Positions 40,437 to 48,594 of a DNA stretch of 64,000 bases are shown one piece after another. This DNA comes from Gracilaria domingensis (Eukaryota; Rhodophyta; Florideophyceae; Gracilariales; Gracilariaceae), in the NCBI GenBank assembly GCA_022539475.1, contig VCMS01000034.1, positions 124,001 to 188,000 on the forward strand, in the 5' to 3' direction. The stretch's first letter is position 1, and each line of letters begins with the position of its first letter. Below the pieces are notes generated by a model that was not told the DNA's origin, did no database searches, and worked only from the letters and a program-made list of their open reading frames with translations. Position numbers and translations under genes: made by a program.

Positions 40437-41054
40437 CTACGAGCCTGTGTCAGATACCCCTCCTGCTGTAGAAGCGCTGGCAACTTCTTCACTCCCCCCC
40501 TGCATTAGCGCATATGTCATAGTCACACCGACCACAAGTAGCAAAGCCGAAACGACCACCAAGGGGCTGTGTTCTCTGGTGAACGCTGGTACGTGTTCTA
40601 TGTTGCCTGTCCGCAACGCATGACGGCGTCGGTAGTATGCAAACGTTCCGTATAACACGAGGAGAAGTGCGATGAACCATGAGAAACCAACGACAACGAC
40701 GCGCAAGGGATCTTCCTTGTCTACATCGAATGTCACGAAAATAAACGACCCAATAGCACCAGTGTGAAGCCCTGTCCACAACCACTTGAAGAAAGTCCGT
40801 TCCGCTGCCATGTCTGTCTTCAACAAGTCTGCCACTTGCTTCTGTGGAGATTTTTCCTTTTCCTTCTTCTTCTTCGGCTTTTCCACGGCACCGTAATCCT
40901 TCTTCTTCTTTCCGTCAGCTTTGACGTTTTCGCCTTTCTCCTGGGGTTGCCCTTCGTCGACACGGACGCTTGTCAACACGGGAGTTATTTCGTCGTCCAT
41001 GTCGGAGATAAGCGGCACCATTTCTGGCGATTCTATTGACCCAGCGCCGTTCAT
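40437..41054 (-). CDS. VTC1-like DUF202 membrane protein
   Basis: 205 residues. An acidic then Lys-rich cytoplasmic N-terminus of about 80 residues precedes the DUF202 signature AAERTFFKWLWTGLHTGAIG and three membrane helices (residues roughly 88-110, 120-140 and 163-185). This is the fold of Vtc1, the small membrane subunit of the vacuolar transporter chaperone complex that makes polyphosphate. The SPX and polymerase domains of Vtc4 are absent here, so they would be encoded elsewhere. Start is the ATG at 41054. Confidence 0.75.
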   Translation of the reverse strand: MNGAGSIESPEMVPLISDMDDEITPVLTSVRVDEGQPQEKGENVKADGKKKKDYGAVEKPKKKKEKEKSPQKQVADLLKTDMAAERTFFKWLWTGLHTGAIGSFIFVTFDVDKEDPLRVVVVGFSWFIALLLVLYGTFAYYRRRHALRTGNIEHVPAFTREHSPLVVVSALLLVVGVTMTYALMQGGSEEVASASTAGGVSDTGS

Positions 41055-41811
41055 CCTTCACAATCAGAGGCAGGATCAGGATTCTTTCGTACGACTCAAA
41101 CGCGCCAAAACCCTGGAGTGCAATTGCAAGCTGTCAATAAAGAGCAGGTACGGTTCGAATCGCAAGATGCTATGAAACAACGGTCGAGTTTGTGGTATCG
41201 CTTCGAACAGAACGGAAGTGTTGACAACGAAATGTTTGAGCAGTCAGTGGCGCGTTTCCACAAGGGTAAGCATAGGTGACACATGCCTATAAGTTATAGG
41301 CGCAAACCTTCGACACAGAGATGATGAGACGCTGTGCAGACTTTCAGACAGCACAGCGACGCGCACCAGCCAAATCAGCTTGTCCTCCAAAAAAAGCCCC
41401 CTGAGTCTTTCTGGCATGTCCGCAACCTGGTCGCTGCTGTAGCTGCAGCGTGCCGCTCTGTGTCAGTGTTTCGCTGCATTCGATGGCAAAGATATAACTG
41501 AATCAATCGGTCTGCGACAGTCAAGTAGGCTCGAGCCTATCCGTGTCGTCCCGATACGGCTGCTAGGTGAAGCGTCAGGGCCAGCGCTCTCAGCCCAAGC
41601 TGTAGAAGAGACGGGACTCGCTTCGCAAAGATACGTGCAGCTGCGCGACGTGGTGCTCCTTTATCATGCACCTGGCGCCGAAACTTTGTTCTGTAAGGTT
41701 AATTCTACCTTGTAAACGTAGTTGATCAGCCTTTTGGGCGACCCTACAGAGACGCGCGACATTTTCTACTCTCTGATCTTTCTTGGACTCCCCAACGTGT
41801 TATCATCAGCA
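41055..41811. other. intergenic between divergent genes
   Basis: 757 bases upstream of the VTC1-like and 6-phosphogluconolactonase genes. No gene or repeat is seen. A GGTTCGAATC at about 41151 recalls a tRNA T-loop but has no matching tRNA around it. Confidence 0.5.
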
Positions 41812-42799
41812 ATGATATTCTCCAAATCCTCCCCATACAAAACCGCTCTCCCAGCATTTCAGAGACCCATCGCGCTTTCCTTCCGTTCTTCATCCTCTGC
41901 TATTTGTCCGAGATATTCCGCGGTCATGAGCGTTAATGTGAACATTGGCTCGGTGCCCACCAAGCTCGGAGAAGCTGTGCGAAAGGCTGCCGAAGAGGCA
42001 ATCACCCAACGCGGGTCTTTCTCGGTGGCAATCTCCGGCGGCTCGCTCCCAAAGTTGTTAGCGGAGGGTTTGAAATCCCATTCTGTTGACATAGAGAAAT
42101 GGGATGTATTCCTTGCCGATGAGAGGGTTGTACCCTTGGATCATAAGGATTCCAACTACCGCGAAATTCGCGATCGCTTTCCATCGATGCCCATTATTCC
42201 CATTGATCCCTCTCTTTCTTCCGACGAATGTGCGATCGACTACACGAAGAAAGTCGTACAGAAACTGGGCCAATCTCCAAAGTTTGACATGCTACTCCTA
42301 GGTCTGGGACCAGATGGTCACACTTGTTCCTTGTTCCCGGGACATCCTTTGGTACGTTTCTAATTCCTGTCAACAAGCTTTGCGCGCTTTTCTTTCAACA
42401 CGCGCTTTCATCGCAAACTAATTGGACTACTTGTTTATAATTTGTAGCTGCAAGAGAATGAAAAGCTTGTCGCTCCCATCACAGATTCGCCGAAGCCGCC
42501 TCCAACCAGAGTTACCCTGACCTACCCTGTGCTAAACGCTGCACGAGCGACAGTATTCGTCGTAACGGGATCAAGCAAAGCTGACGTCGTACAAGACATC
42601 ATTGAGGTACGTTAACTCTTGACTCACAATTGAGGTTGGTTCAAGAGATGGAGAAGTTCTGACTGATGGCTTCCCCTTCTGAATCTGTTCCATGCGACAG
42701 AACGAGAAAAGCACACTACCAGGAGCCCTCATCAAGCCTACGGACGGCACTGTGACGTGGCTATTTGACGAAGGTGCCTCTTCGAAGCTGTCCAAGTGA
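41812..42799 (+). CDS. PGLS: 6-phosphogluconolactonase
   Basis: Hydrolyses 6-phosphogluconolactone in the oxidative pentose phosphate pathway. Three exons: 41812-42351, 42448-42606 and 42701-42799, giving 265 residues. Landmarks in order are [55 protein letters not shown] at the end of exon 1, [20 protein letters not shown] in exon 2, and [19 protein letters not shown] in exon 3. The first 38 residues (Ser/Arg/Pro-rich) may be a plastid transit peptide; the ATG at 41926 would give a cytosolic form. It converges on metE. Confidence 0.93.
42352..42447 (+). other. intron 1 of 6-phosphogluconolactonase
   Basis: 96 bases, GTACGTTTCT to AATTTGTAG, phase 0. Splicing continues the family alignment from PGHPL to LQENEK. 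Confidence 0.9.
42607..42700 (+). other. intron 2 of 6-phosphogluconolactonase
   Basis: 94 bases, GTACGTTAAC to TGCGACAG, phase 0. Splicing joins VQDIIE to [11 protein letters not shown]. Confidence 0.9.
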
Positions 42800-43016
42800 T
42801 TTCTAGTGTGAACTTCCGTGGACAATAAGGGTATAAGACGGCAACAATAGTGAGAGAGGTGGTTGGTTCTAGGAAACGCATATGTTGGGTCGAAACCTAA
42901 CACATAGCTTGTTTATTTCCGGTGCCCGCTAGTCGGCAATGCTCGTAGCAACGAGCGACACATATGCTATTGTCGGTCAAGAGAATAGCAATGATAGAAA
43001 CGCGCATATGATGCTC

Positions 43017-45377
43017 TTACTGAGCTCCAGCACACTCAGAACGCGCCATCTTCGCCGCCTCAACCATGTTGGTCAGCGACGGGAGCACCTCCTTCCACTT
43101 GCGAGTCTTCAAACCGCAGTCCGGGTTAACCCAAATGCGATCGCTGCGCAGACCACATTCCTTGAAGAGCTTGATGCGCGACGCCATCGTCTCCGTCTTG
43201 GGAACGACCGGGGAGTGAATGTCATACACTCCAGGTCCAATGTCACGAGAATAGCCGTACTTGGCTAAAGCCAGAAGCATCTCATCCCCAGAGCGAGAGT
43301 TCTCGATAGTAAGAACATCCGCATCCATCTGATCGATAGCCTCCAAGATATCCTCAAAGTCAGAGTAGCAGAGATGCGTCACGATCTGAGTAGACGGCTG
43401 AACGCCGGACGTACTAAGACGGAACGAGCGAACTGCCCAGCGCAAGTACTCCTTCCAGTTCTCGTGCTTGAGCGGCAATCCTTCACGAAGAGCTGGGTCA
43501 TCGACCTGAATGATCTTACAACCCGCTTTCTCCAAGTCCAACACTTCCTCACGCAGCGCCAGAGCAATCTGGTACGCCTGCTCCTCGCGGGAGATGTCCT
43601 TTCTCGGGAAGGACCAGTTCAAAATCGTAGTAGCTCCGGTAAGCATTCCCTTTACCGGCTTGTTGGTCATCGACTGCGCACTCTTGAATTCTCGTATGGT
43701 CATGGGTGCGGTACGCGACACATCACCATACACAATCGGGGGGCGAACGTAGCGGTTGCCGTAGCTCTGGACCCACCCATGGCTAGTGAAGGTAAAGCCA
43801 GAGAGCTTCACACCAAAGTACTCAACCATGTCCGTACGTTCCGGCTCGCCATGAACGAAAACGTCCAAGCCAAGGGCTTCCTGAATACCAATCACGTACG
43901 CAAGCTCTCTGTCGACGCGGGCGTTGTAGTCGTCGTCGCTTATCGCTCCCTTTCGGTGCTGAGTGTGCAAGCGACGGAGTTCCGGAGTCTGTGAGAATGA
44001 GCCAATAGTAGTGGTGCCGTAGCCACCAGGAACGGTGAATTGCTGCGGGCGACGCTCTTCAAAGGAAGATGAACGGGAGAAGAGATTTTCCTGAAGCGTA
44101 GTACTTACAGCTTCTTCAACAACTTGCTCCATATTCGATGACGTTCTAGAACTGGAATTCGAAGCAACTTGGTAAACGGTTCTCAACTTTTGCACAGCAA
44201 AGCTCAACCTTGGGCGAACTTCCTTCGGCAAGGAAGGTTCTGCTCCGACGTCCACAGGAACATACTGCAGCGAGCAGCTAGGTTGCACCGTGATGCCGAC
44301 AGAATCGCCCACCACAGCTCTTACAGAAGCTAGCAAGGAAGGGGCGGAGATTTGATCGGTCCACACGGATCGGCCGTCAATAATGCCAGCTCCAAGACGA
44401 AGATTGGAGGGGAAGCCACACTGCTTCAGCGTGCTCAAGTTATCACCACGAGTAAAGTCGAGGGAAATGGTTGAAAGGCCTGGCAGCTTGGTCACCCAAC
44501 GGAATACCTCCGCATGGACATCGTCAAAGAAGGTGACGAGGTTGAGCGGAAGGTTGGCAGATGCAAGAGCTCCAAACGCTGTGTGGTAAAGCGACTTGAG
44601 TGTCTGGGCTTCAGAGAGCACCAGAGCCGGTTCTTGAATCTGTACCTCTGCGACGCCTCGGGCTTTTAGTAGATTGAGCAGCTCTACGTACAACGGCAAC
44701 AGTTTCTCCAACATCTGAGCAGGTTCTATATCGGAAAGACGCGCAATATGCACATAGGTCACCGGCCCTAGTACGACCGGGACGACGTGATCAACGCCGA
44801 TTTCCTTTTGAGCAAACTCGATCTGACGAAGGTATTGATCAAAGTTTGGCGAGGGACAAATGTCCGCGTTAAGCTCTGGCACAAGATAATGGTAGTTGGT
44901 ACCAAAATACTTGGACATGTCCAAGGCAGGTGCGTCATCAACGCCCCGAGCCATGGCAAAGTAAGTGTCTAGACCCGGTTGGAGATTGTGGAAGCGAGCG
45001 GGAATGCATCCAAGGCGAACGGTCCAATCGAGCACATGGTCGTACTTGGTGTGATCGCCAACGGCGACGGACTGAATGCCGGCGGAGCGCTGGGTGTGAA
45101 GCGCGTCATTGAGCACGGAGTCGGAGATGGCCTCGAGAGCGGCTTCGGAGATGATGTTGGCCCAGTACTTCTCGAGGGCCTTCTTCATCTCACGGTTGCG
45201 ACCGATGCGCGGGTAGCCAAGGGTGGCGGTGGAACAAGCGGTGACCTCCTTCATTTGAAGCGGTGCAGCAAGACTGTTGGGGAACGCAAAGACGCGATTG
45301 ACAGGATTCGGATCCGGAGAACGGCCGAAGGTGAGGAGAAAGGTGGCTCGTGCCCGTTCCGGACTGCAGGCAAGCAT
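43017..45377 (-). CDS. metE: cobalamin-independent methionine synthase
   Basis: Transfers the methyl group of 5-methyltetrahydropteroyl-glutamate to homocysteine without vitamin B12. 786 residues from the ATG at 45377. Landmarks are TLGYPRIGRNREMKKALE near residue 52, FVHGEPERTDMVEYFG, and the zinc ligands: His and Cys in THLCYSDF and the Cys in NPDCGLKTR. About 45 residues precede the usual start at MKEVTACSTATLGYPR and may be a targeting peptide. Between two halves of the catalytic barrel region is a Ser-rich insert near residues 405-445. A MetE makes B12 dispensable for methionine synthesis. Confidence 0.95.
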   Translation of the reverse strand: MLACSPERARATFLLTFGRSPDPNPVNRVFAFPNSLAAPLQMKEVTACSTATLGYPRIGRNREMKKALEKYWANIISEAALEAISDSVLNDALHTQRSAGIQSVAVGDHTKYDHVLDWTVRLGCIPARFHNLQPGLDTYFAMARGVDDAPALDMSKYFGTNYHYLVPELNADICPSPNFDQYLRQIEFAQKEIGVDHVVPVVLGPVTYVHIARLSDIEPAQMLEKLLPLYVELLNLLKARGVAEVQIQEPALVLSEAQTLKSLYHTAFGALASANLPLNLVTFFDDVHAEVFRWVTKLPGLSTISLDFTRGDNLSTLKQCGFPSNLRLGAGIIDGRSVWTDQISAPSLLASVRAVVGDSVGITVQPSCSLQYVPVDVGAEPSLPKEVRPRLSFAVQKLRTVYQVASNSSSRTSSNMEQVVEEAVSTTLQENLFSRSSSFEERRPQQFTVPGGYGTTTIGSFSQTPELRRLHTQHRKGAISDDDYNARVDRELAYVIGIQEALGLDVFVHGEPERTDMVEYFGVKLSGFTFTSHGWVQSYGNRYVRPPIVYGDVSRTAPMTIREFKSAQSMTNKPVKGMLTGATTILNWSFPRKDISREEQAYQIALALREEVLDLEKAGCKIIQVDDPALREGLPLKHENWKEYLRWAVRSFRLSTSGVQPSTQIVTHLCYSDFEDILEAIDQMDADVLTIENSRSGDEMLLALAKYGYSRDIGPGVYDIHSPVVPKTETMASRIKLFKECGLRSDRIWVNPDCGLKTRKWKEVLPSLTNMVEAAKMARSECAGAQ

Positions 45378-45401
45378 TTAAGTAGCGCCGGGGACAGCGA
45401 G

Positions 45402-45458
45402 CGGAGAAGATTGGAAATCGCGGAGAAGATTGGAAATCGCGGAGAAGATTGGAAACCG
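45402..45458 (+). repeat. 19-base unit repeated three times upstream of metE
   Basis: CGGAGAAGATTGGAAATCG occurs at 45402-45420 and 45421-45439, and again with one change at 45440-45458. The array starts 25 bases before the metE ATG on the opposite strand, so it lies in its leader or core promoter. Confidence 0.9.
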
Positions 45459-46143
45459 CTGGCATGGCGAACACGGTGTGAATTGCTGGCCCGAAGCGGT
45501 CTCACGCATTGAAGCGATCGCAGCTTTTGTGGCGAAGATTGACGCTCCGCTGGAGATTCGGGCCTGGTGAAGGCCCAATGAGATGGAGCGTGGCGAGGGG
45601 CGGCATCGTGCGGCTGACATGCGAGCGATCTAGAGCGTGTGAGCAAACATTATCTATCTACAGTAAGGATAACAAACTTTAGCGATACATGTGACTGGCA
45701 GCTGATTTGTTCGGTATGTGTTGCCAGTGTGCGCGGACGACGACGGAGACGATCATCGCCATGTGATGGCCCATCGCATGGCGGAGCAGTTGCGCGAAGG
45801 AGCGCCTGTTCTCTGTCGCTCAAGTCTGCCTGTGGCGCGCCGCAGCAACGGGTCTCCAGGCGACAGCCGCTGCGCGGCTGTCTGGAAGACTGGGAAGGCA
45901 CGAACAGCGCGAGCAGCGCGCCGAAAGCGCCGGACGCGGCGGCGGCAGATGCTGTGACGCGTCGCGTCTCGCGACGGACGAGCAAAACGTTTGGCGCGCG
46001 AATGGGCGCATCGCGTGCTGGCACGCGCAGCCAATGGGCAGCCTTCGCGCGCGCGCCAAGCGGCGGCGCAACGCCGCCGCCGCCGCCGCCGCCGCCGCCG
46101 CGCGCGCTCCGCCCCGCGCAGCGCCCGCGCCGCCGCCGGCACG
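45459..46143. other. intergenic, metE to glycosyltransferase
   Basis: 685 bases between divergent genes. The GC content rises steeply after about 45750, ending in a run of CCG triplets at 46074-46100 just before the next ATG. No gene seen. Confidence 0.5.
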
Positions 46144-48111
46144 ATGCATCCCCGCGCGGCGCGCCCCGTGCCGCCGCTGCCGCTGCGCCGCGCGCCGCGC
46201 GCCGCGCCGTCGGCGCGGCTGGCGCTGCTGGGCGTGCTGCTGCTGCTGCTGCTGCTGGCGGCGCTGGCGCTGCTGCGGCGCGCCGACGCGCGCGCGGCGC
46301 GCCGTCGCTGCGTGGCGTCCGTGTTCGCGTGCGCGGCGGCGCCGCTTCCCGCGCGGCTGCCCGCCGGCGCGGCGCAGCGCTGCGCCGTGCAGTGGGCGCC
46401 GGCGGCGGCGCTGTCCGCCGGCGCGGCGGACGCGCGCTTCTCCGCGCGCGTGGCGGCGCCGTCGTGGCACTTTGCGCGCGCGTACAACCTGGCGGCGGCG
46501 CGCTGCGCGTGCGACGTGCTGCTGCTGCAGCCGTGCAACGGCTCGCGCGTGCCGGCGCCGGCGGCGCTGCGCGAGTACGCGCGGCGCGCGCGGCGGCGGC
46601 GCGCGTTCTTCGTGACGTGGCCGCGGACGCTGCCGATGATCGTGTCGCGCGCGGCGTTCGAGGCGCTGTCGGGCTTTGACGAGCGCGTGCGCGCGCAGGA
46701 CGCGGCGGTGGAGTACCTGGCGCGGCACCTGGGCGCGGTGGGCTTCGCGGAGCGCTTCCTGCGCACGCGGCGCGGCGCGGCGGAGTGCGCCGGCGTGCCG
46801 GAGTGCGACGGCGTGCAGCAGCGGCAGCAGCGGCTGCTGCTGCCGTTTGCGGCGCGCTGGCGCGCGCAGAACGGCTCGCAGTACGAGCCAGAGGCGAGCG
46901 GGCGCTCGGCGCTGCTGCACGCGGTGCGGCAGCCGCGCGCGCTGGAGACGAGCGTGCGCGGCGGCGTGGCGGAGCAGGCGGCGCGGCTCGCGCTGTCGGG
47001 CGTGCTGCACGATGCGCACGGCGTGCCGTGGCTGCTGCTGCAGGGCATGACGGCGCCGCAGCTGCGCTCGCTGCGGCTGCGGCTGCAGACGGGCGCGCGC
47101 GCGCTCATGGTGGTGCACGTGGCGCACGGGCTGGGCAACCGGCTGCGCGCGTTGGGCGGCGCCAAGTCGTTCGCCGACGCGACGGCGCGCGCGCTGCTGC
47201 TGGTGTGGCAGCGCGACGCGCACTGCGGCGCGTCGTTCGACGAGCTGTTCGAGCGCGACGGGCTGCTGGTGCTGGACGAGCTGGACGTGCGCTGGCCGCT
47301 GCAGCACGAGCGGCTGGCGGACGGCGCGTGGGCGCGCTGGGAGCTGTACAACTACATGCGCGCCGAGGGCGGCGTCAAGGACGAGCCGCTGCGCGGCGGC
47401 GGCCGGCGCCACGTCTACTACCGCGGCGCGTACGTGCCCAAGGCGCGCGACGCGCGCGCGCTGTCGCGCGTCAACAGCGCGCTGCGCGCGCTGCGCCCCG
47501 TGGCGGCGGTCGCCGAGCGCGTGGACGAGGTCGCCGAGCGGCTGCGCACGTCCATCGGCGTGCACATCCGCCACAGCGACCCGCAGAGCGAGCTGCCGCA
47601 GCTGCCGGGCGCGCAGCTGTACGGCGCGGACGACACGCAGCTGCTGCAGTACTGGCGCGCGGCCAGCGCGGCGCGCGCGTTCGCGGCCGAGATCCAGCGC
47701 ATCTGGGAGGCGCGCGGCGCGGCCGGCGCGGAGGTGTTCGTGGCCAGCGACTGCGCGCGCTGCCGCGACGAGCTGGCCGACCTGCTCGGCGAGTCCGTGT
47801 GGTGGCTGGACGGCGCCGCGTGCGGCGGCGCGCAGCGCGACGCCGAGTGCGTGGCGCAGGCGGCCGCCGAGCTGTGGGCGCTCGCGCGCTGCGAGCGCCG
47901 GCTCGGCAGCATGTGGAGCAGCTTCTCCGAGGTGGCCGGCCGCCTCGCCGGCCAGCTGCGCCTCGCCGGCGCCGACTTTGGCCGCGTCGCCGCCGACGAG
48001 TGGCGCCCGCACGTGCGCCGCGCCGTCGAGCGCGCGTGGCGCCGCCGCGACGCCGCCGCCGCCAGGCGATCGTCGGCATCATCACCAGCATCATCATCAT
48101 CATCGCGATGA
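46144..48111 (+). CDS. two-domain Golgi glycosyltransferase: GT-A-like half plus FUT8/NodZ-like fucosyltransferase half
   Basis: 655 residues. A basic N-terminus and one membrane anchor near residues 24-42 (LALLGVLLLLLLLAALALL) mark a type II Golgi protein. The first lumenal half has GT-A features (HFARAYNLAAARCACDVLLL, then SRAAFEALSGFDERVRAQDA), but the spot for a DxD metal motif reads QPCNGS. The second half has VVHVAHGLGNRLRALGGAKS, a GVHIRH strand near residue 463 and MWSSFSEVAG, as in alpha-1,6-fucosyltransferases and NodZ. Acceptors are unknown. The gene is extremely GC-rich, with nearly all third positions G or C, which creates long meaningless frames on the other strands. Confidence 0.7.
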   Translation: MHPRAARPVPPLPLRRAPRAAPSARLALLGVLLLLLLLAALALLRRADARAARRRCVASVFACAAAPLPARLPAGAAQRCAVQWAPAAALSAGAADARFSARVAAPSWHFARAYNLAAARCACDVLLLQPCNGSRVPAPAALREYARRARRRRAFFVTWPRTLPMIVSRAAFEALSGFDERVRAQDAAVEYLARHLGAVGFAERFLRTRRGAAECAGVPECDGVQQRQQRLLLPFAARWRAQNGSQYEPEASGRSALLHAVRQPRALETSVRGGVAEQAARLALSGVLHDAHGVPWLLLQGMTAPQLRSLRLRLQTGARALMVVHVAHGLGNRLRALGGAKSFADATARALLLVWQRDAHCGASFDELFERDGLLVLDELDVRWPLQHERLADGAWARWELYNYMRAEGGVKDEPLRGGGRRHVYYRGAYVPKARDARALSRVNSALRALRPVAAVAERVDEVAERLRTSIGVHIRHSDPQSELPQLPGAQLYGADDTQLLQYWRAASAARAFAAEIQRIWEARGAAGAEVFVASDCARCRDELADLLGESVWWLDGAACGGAQRDAECVAQAAAELWALARCERRLGSMWSSFSEVAGRLAGQLRLAGADFGRVAADEWRPHVRRAVERAWRRRDAAAARRSSASSPASSSSSR

Positions 48112-48594
48112 GCGCGCGCCGCCGCCGCCGATGACGCGCAAAACATACAGCGCGCGCGCCGCTGATTGGCGCGCGCGCACGCACACGTGCGCGCGCTGTG
48201 CCCCGCCGCGCGCGCGCCGCGCGCGCATTACGTCAGCGCCGCCAAGAAAAGAGCGGGCGCGCCGCCGCGCGCCAGTCGTGTGAGATGCGACGTGCGCGCA
48301 GATAGCATACGCGCACGCGCGCGTACATACATAGCCGTTTCGCCTTCCGCGCTTTCGCGCCCTTATCCCCCCCCCCCCCTCCCCCGCCGCCGCTCACGCC
48401 GCCCCCCCCCCCCCCGCCGCCCCGCCCCGCGCCGCCTGCTCCGCGTCCGCCGTCCGCTCCCCCCCGTCGTCCGCTTCCCCCCGTCGTCCGCTCCCCCGCG
48501 TCGTCCGCTTCCCCCCCCCCACCAACTGGCCGTCCTCCCCCCCTCCGCCCCCCCCCCAGCGACGTAGCCGCCACACCCCAACAGCGCCTGCGCG
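48112..48594. promoter_or_regulatory. GC-extreme spacer with C-tracts before the kinesin gene
   Basis: 483 bases between two plus-strand genes. Alternating GC/CG stretches at 48150-48240 could adopt Z-DNA. Runs of 8-12 C lie at 48367-48412 and 48511-48560, and an approximate CCGTCGTCCGCTTCCCC unit recurs about three times at 48462-48520. The opposite strand therefore has strong G-quadruplex potential in the likely kinesin promoter or leader. Confidence 0.5.

Noticed and set aside
41140-41165. GGTTCGAATCGC on the plus strand as a tRNA T-arm
   Set aside because: The flanking five bases do not pair, and no cloverleaf can be formed upstream.
45753-48184. Several very long frames on the minus strand and in other plus frames across the GC-extreme block
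   Set aside because: They arise because stops are rare at this base composition. Their products are Arg/Ala monotony, while the 46144-48111 frame has real glycosyltransferase motifs and a membrane anchor.
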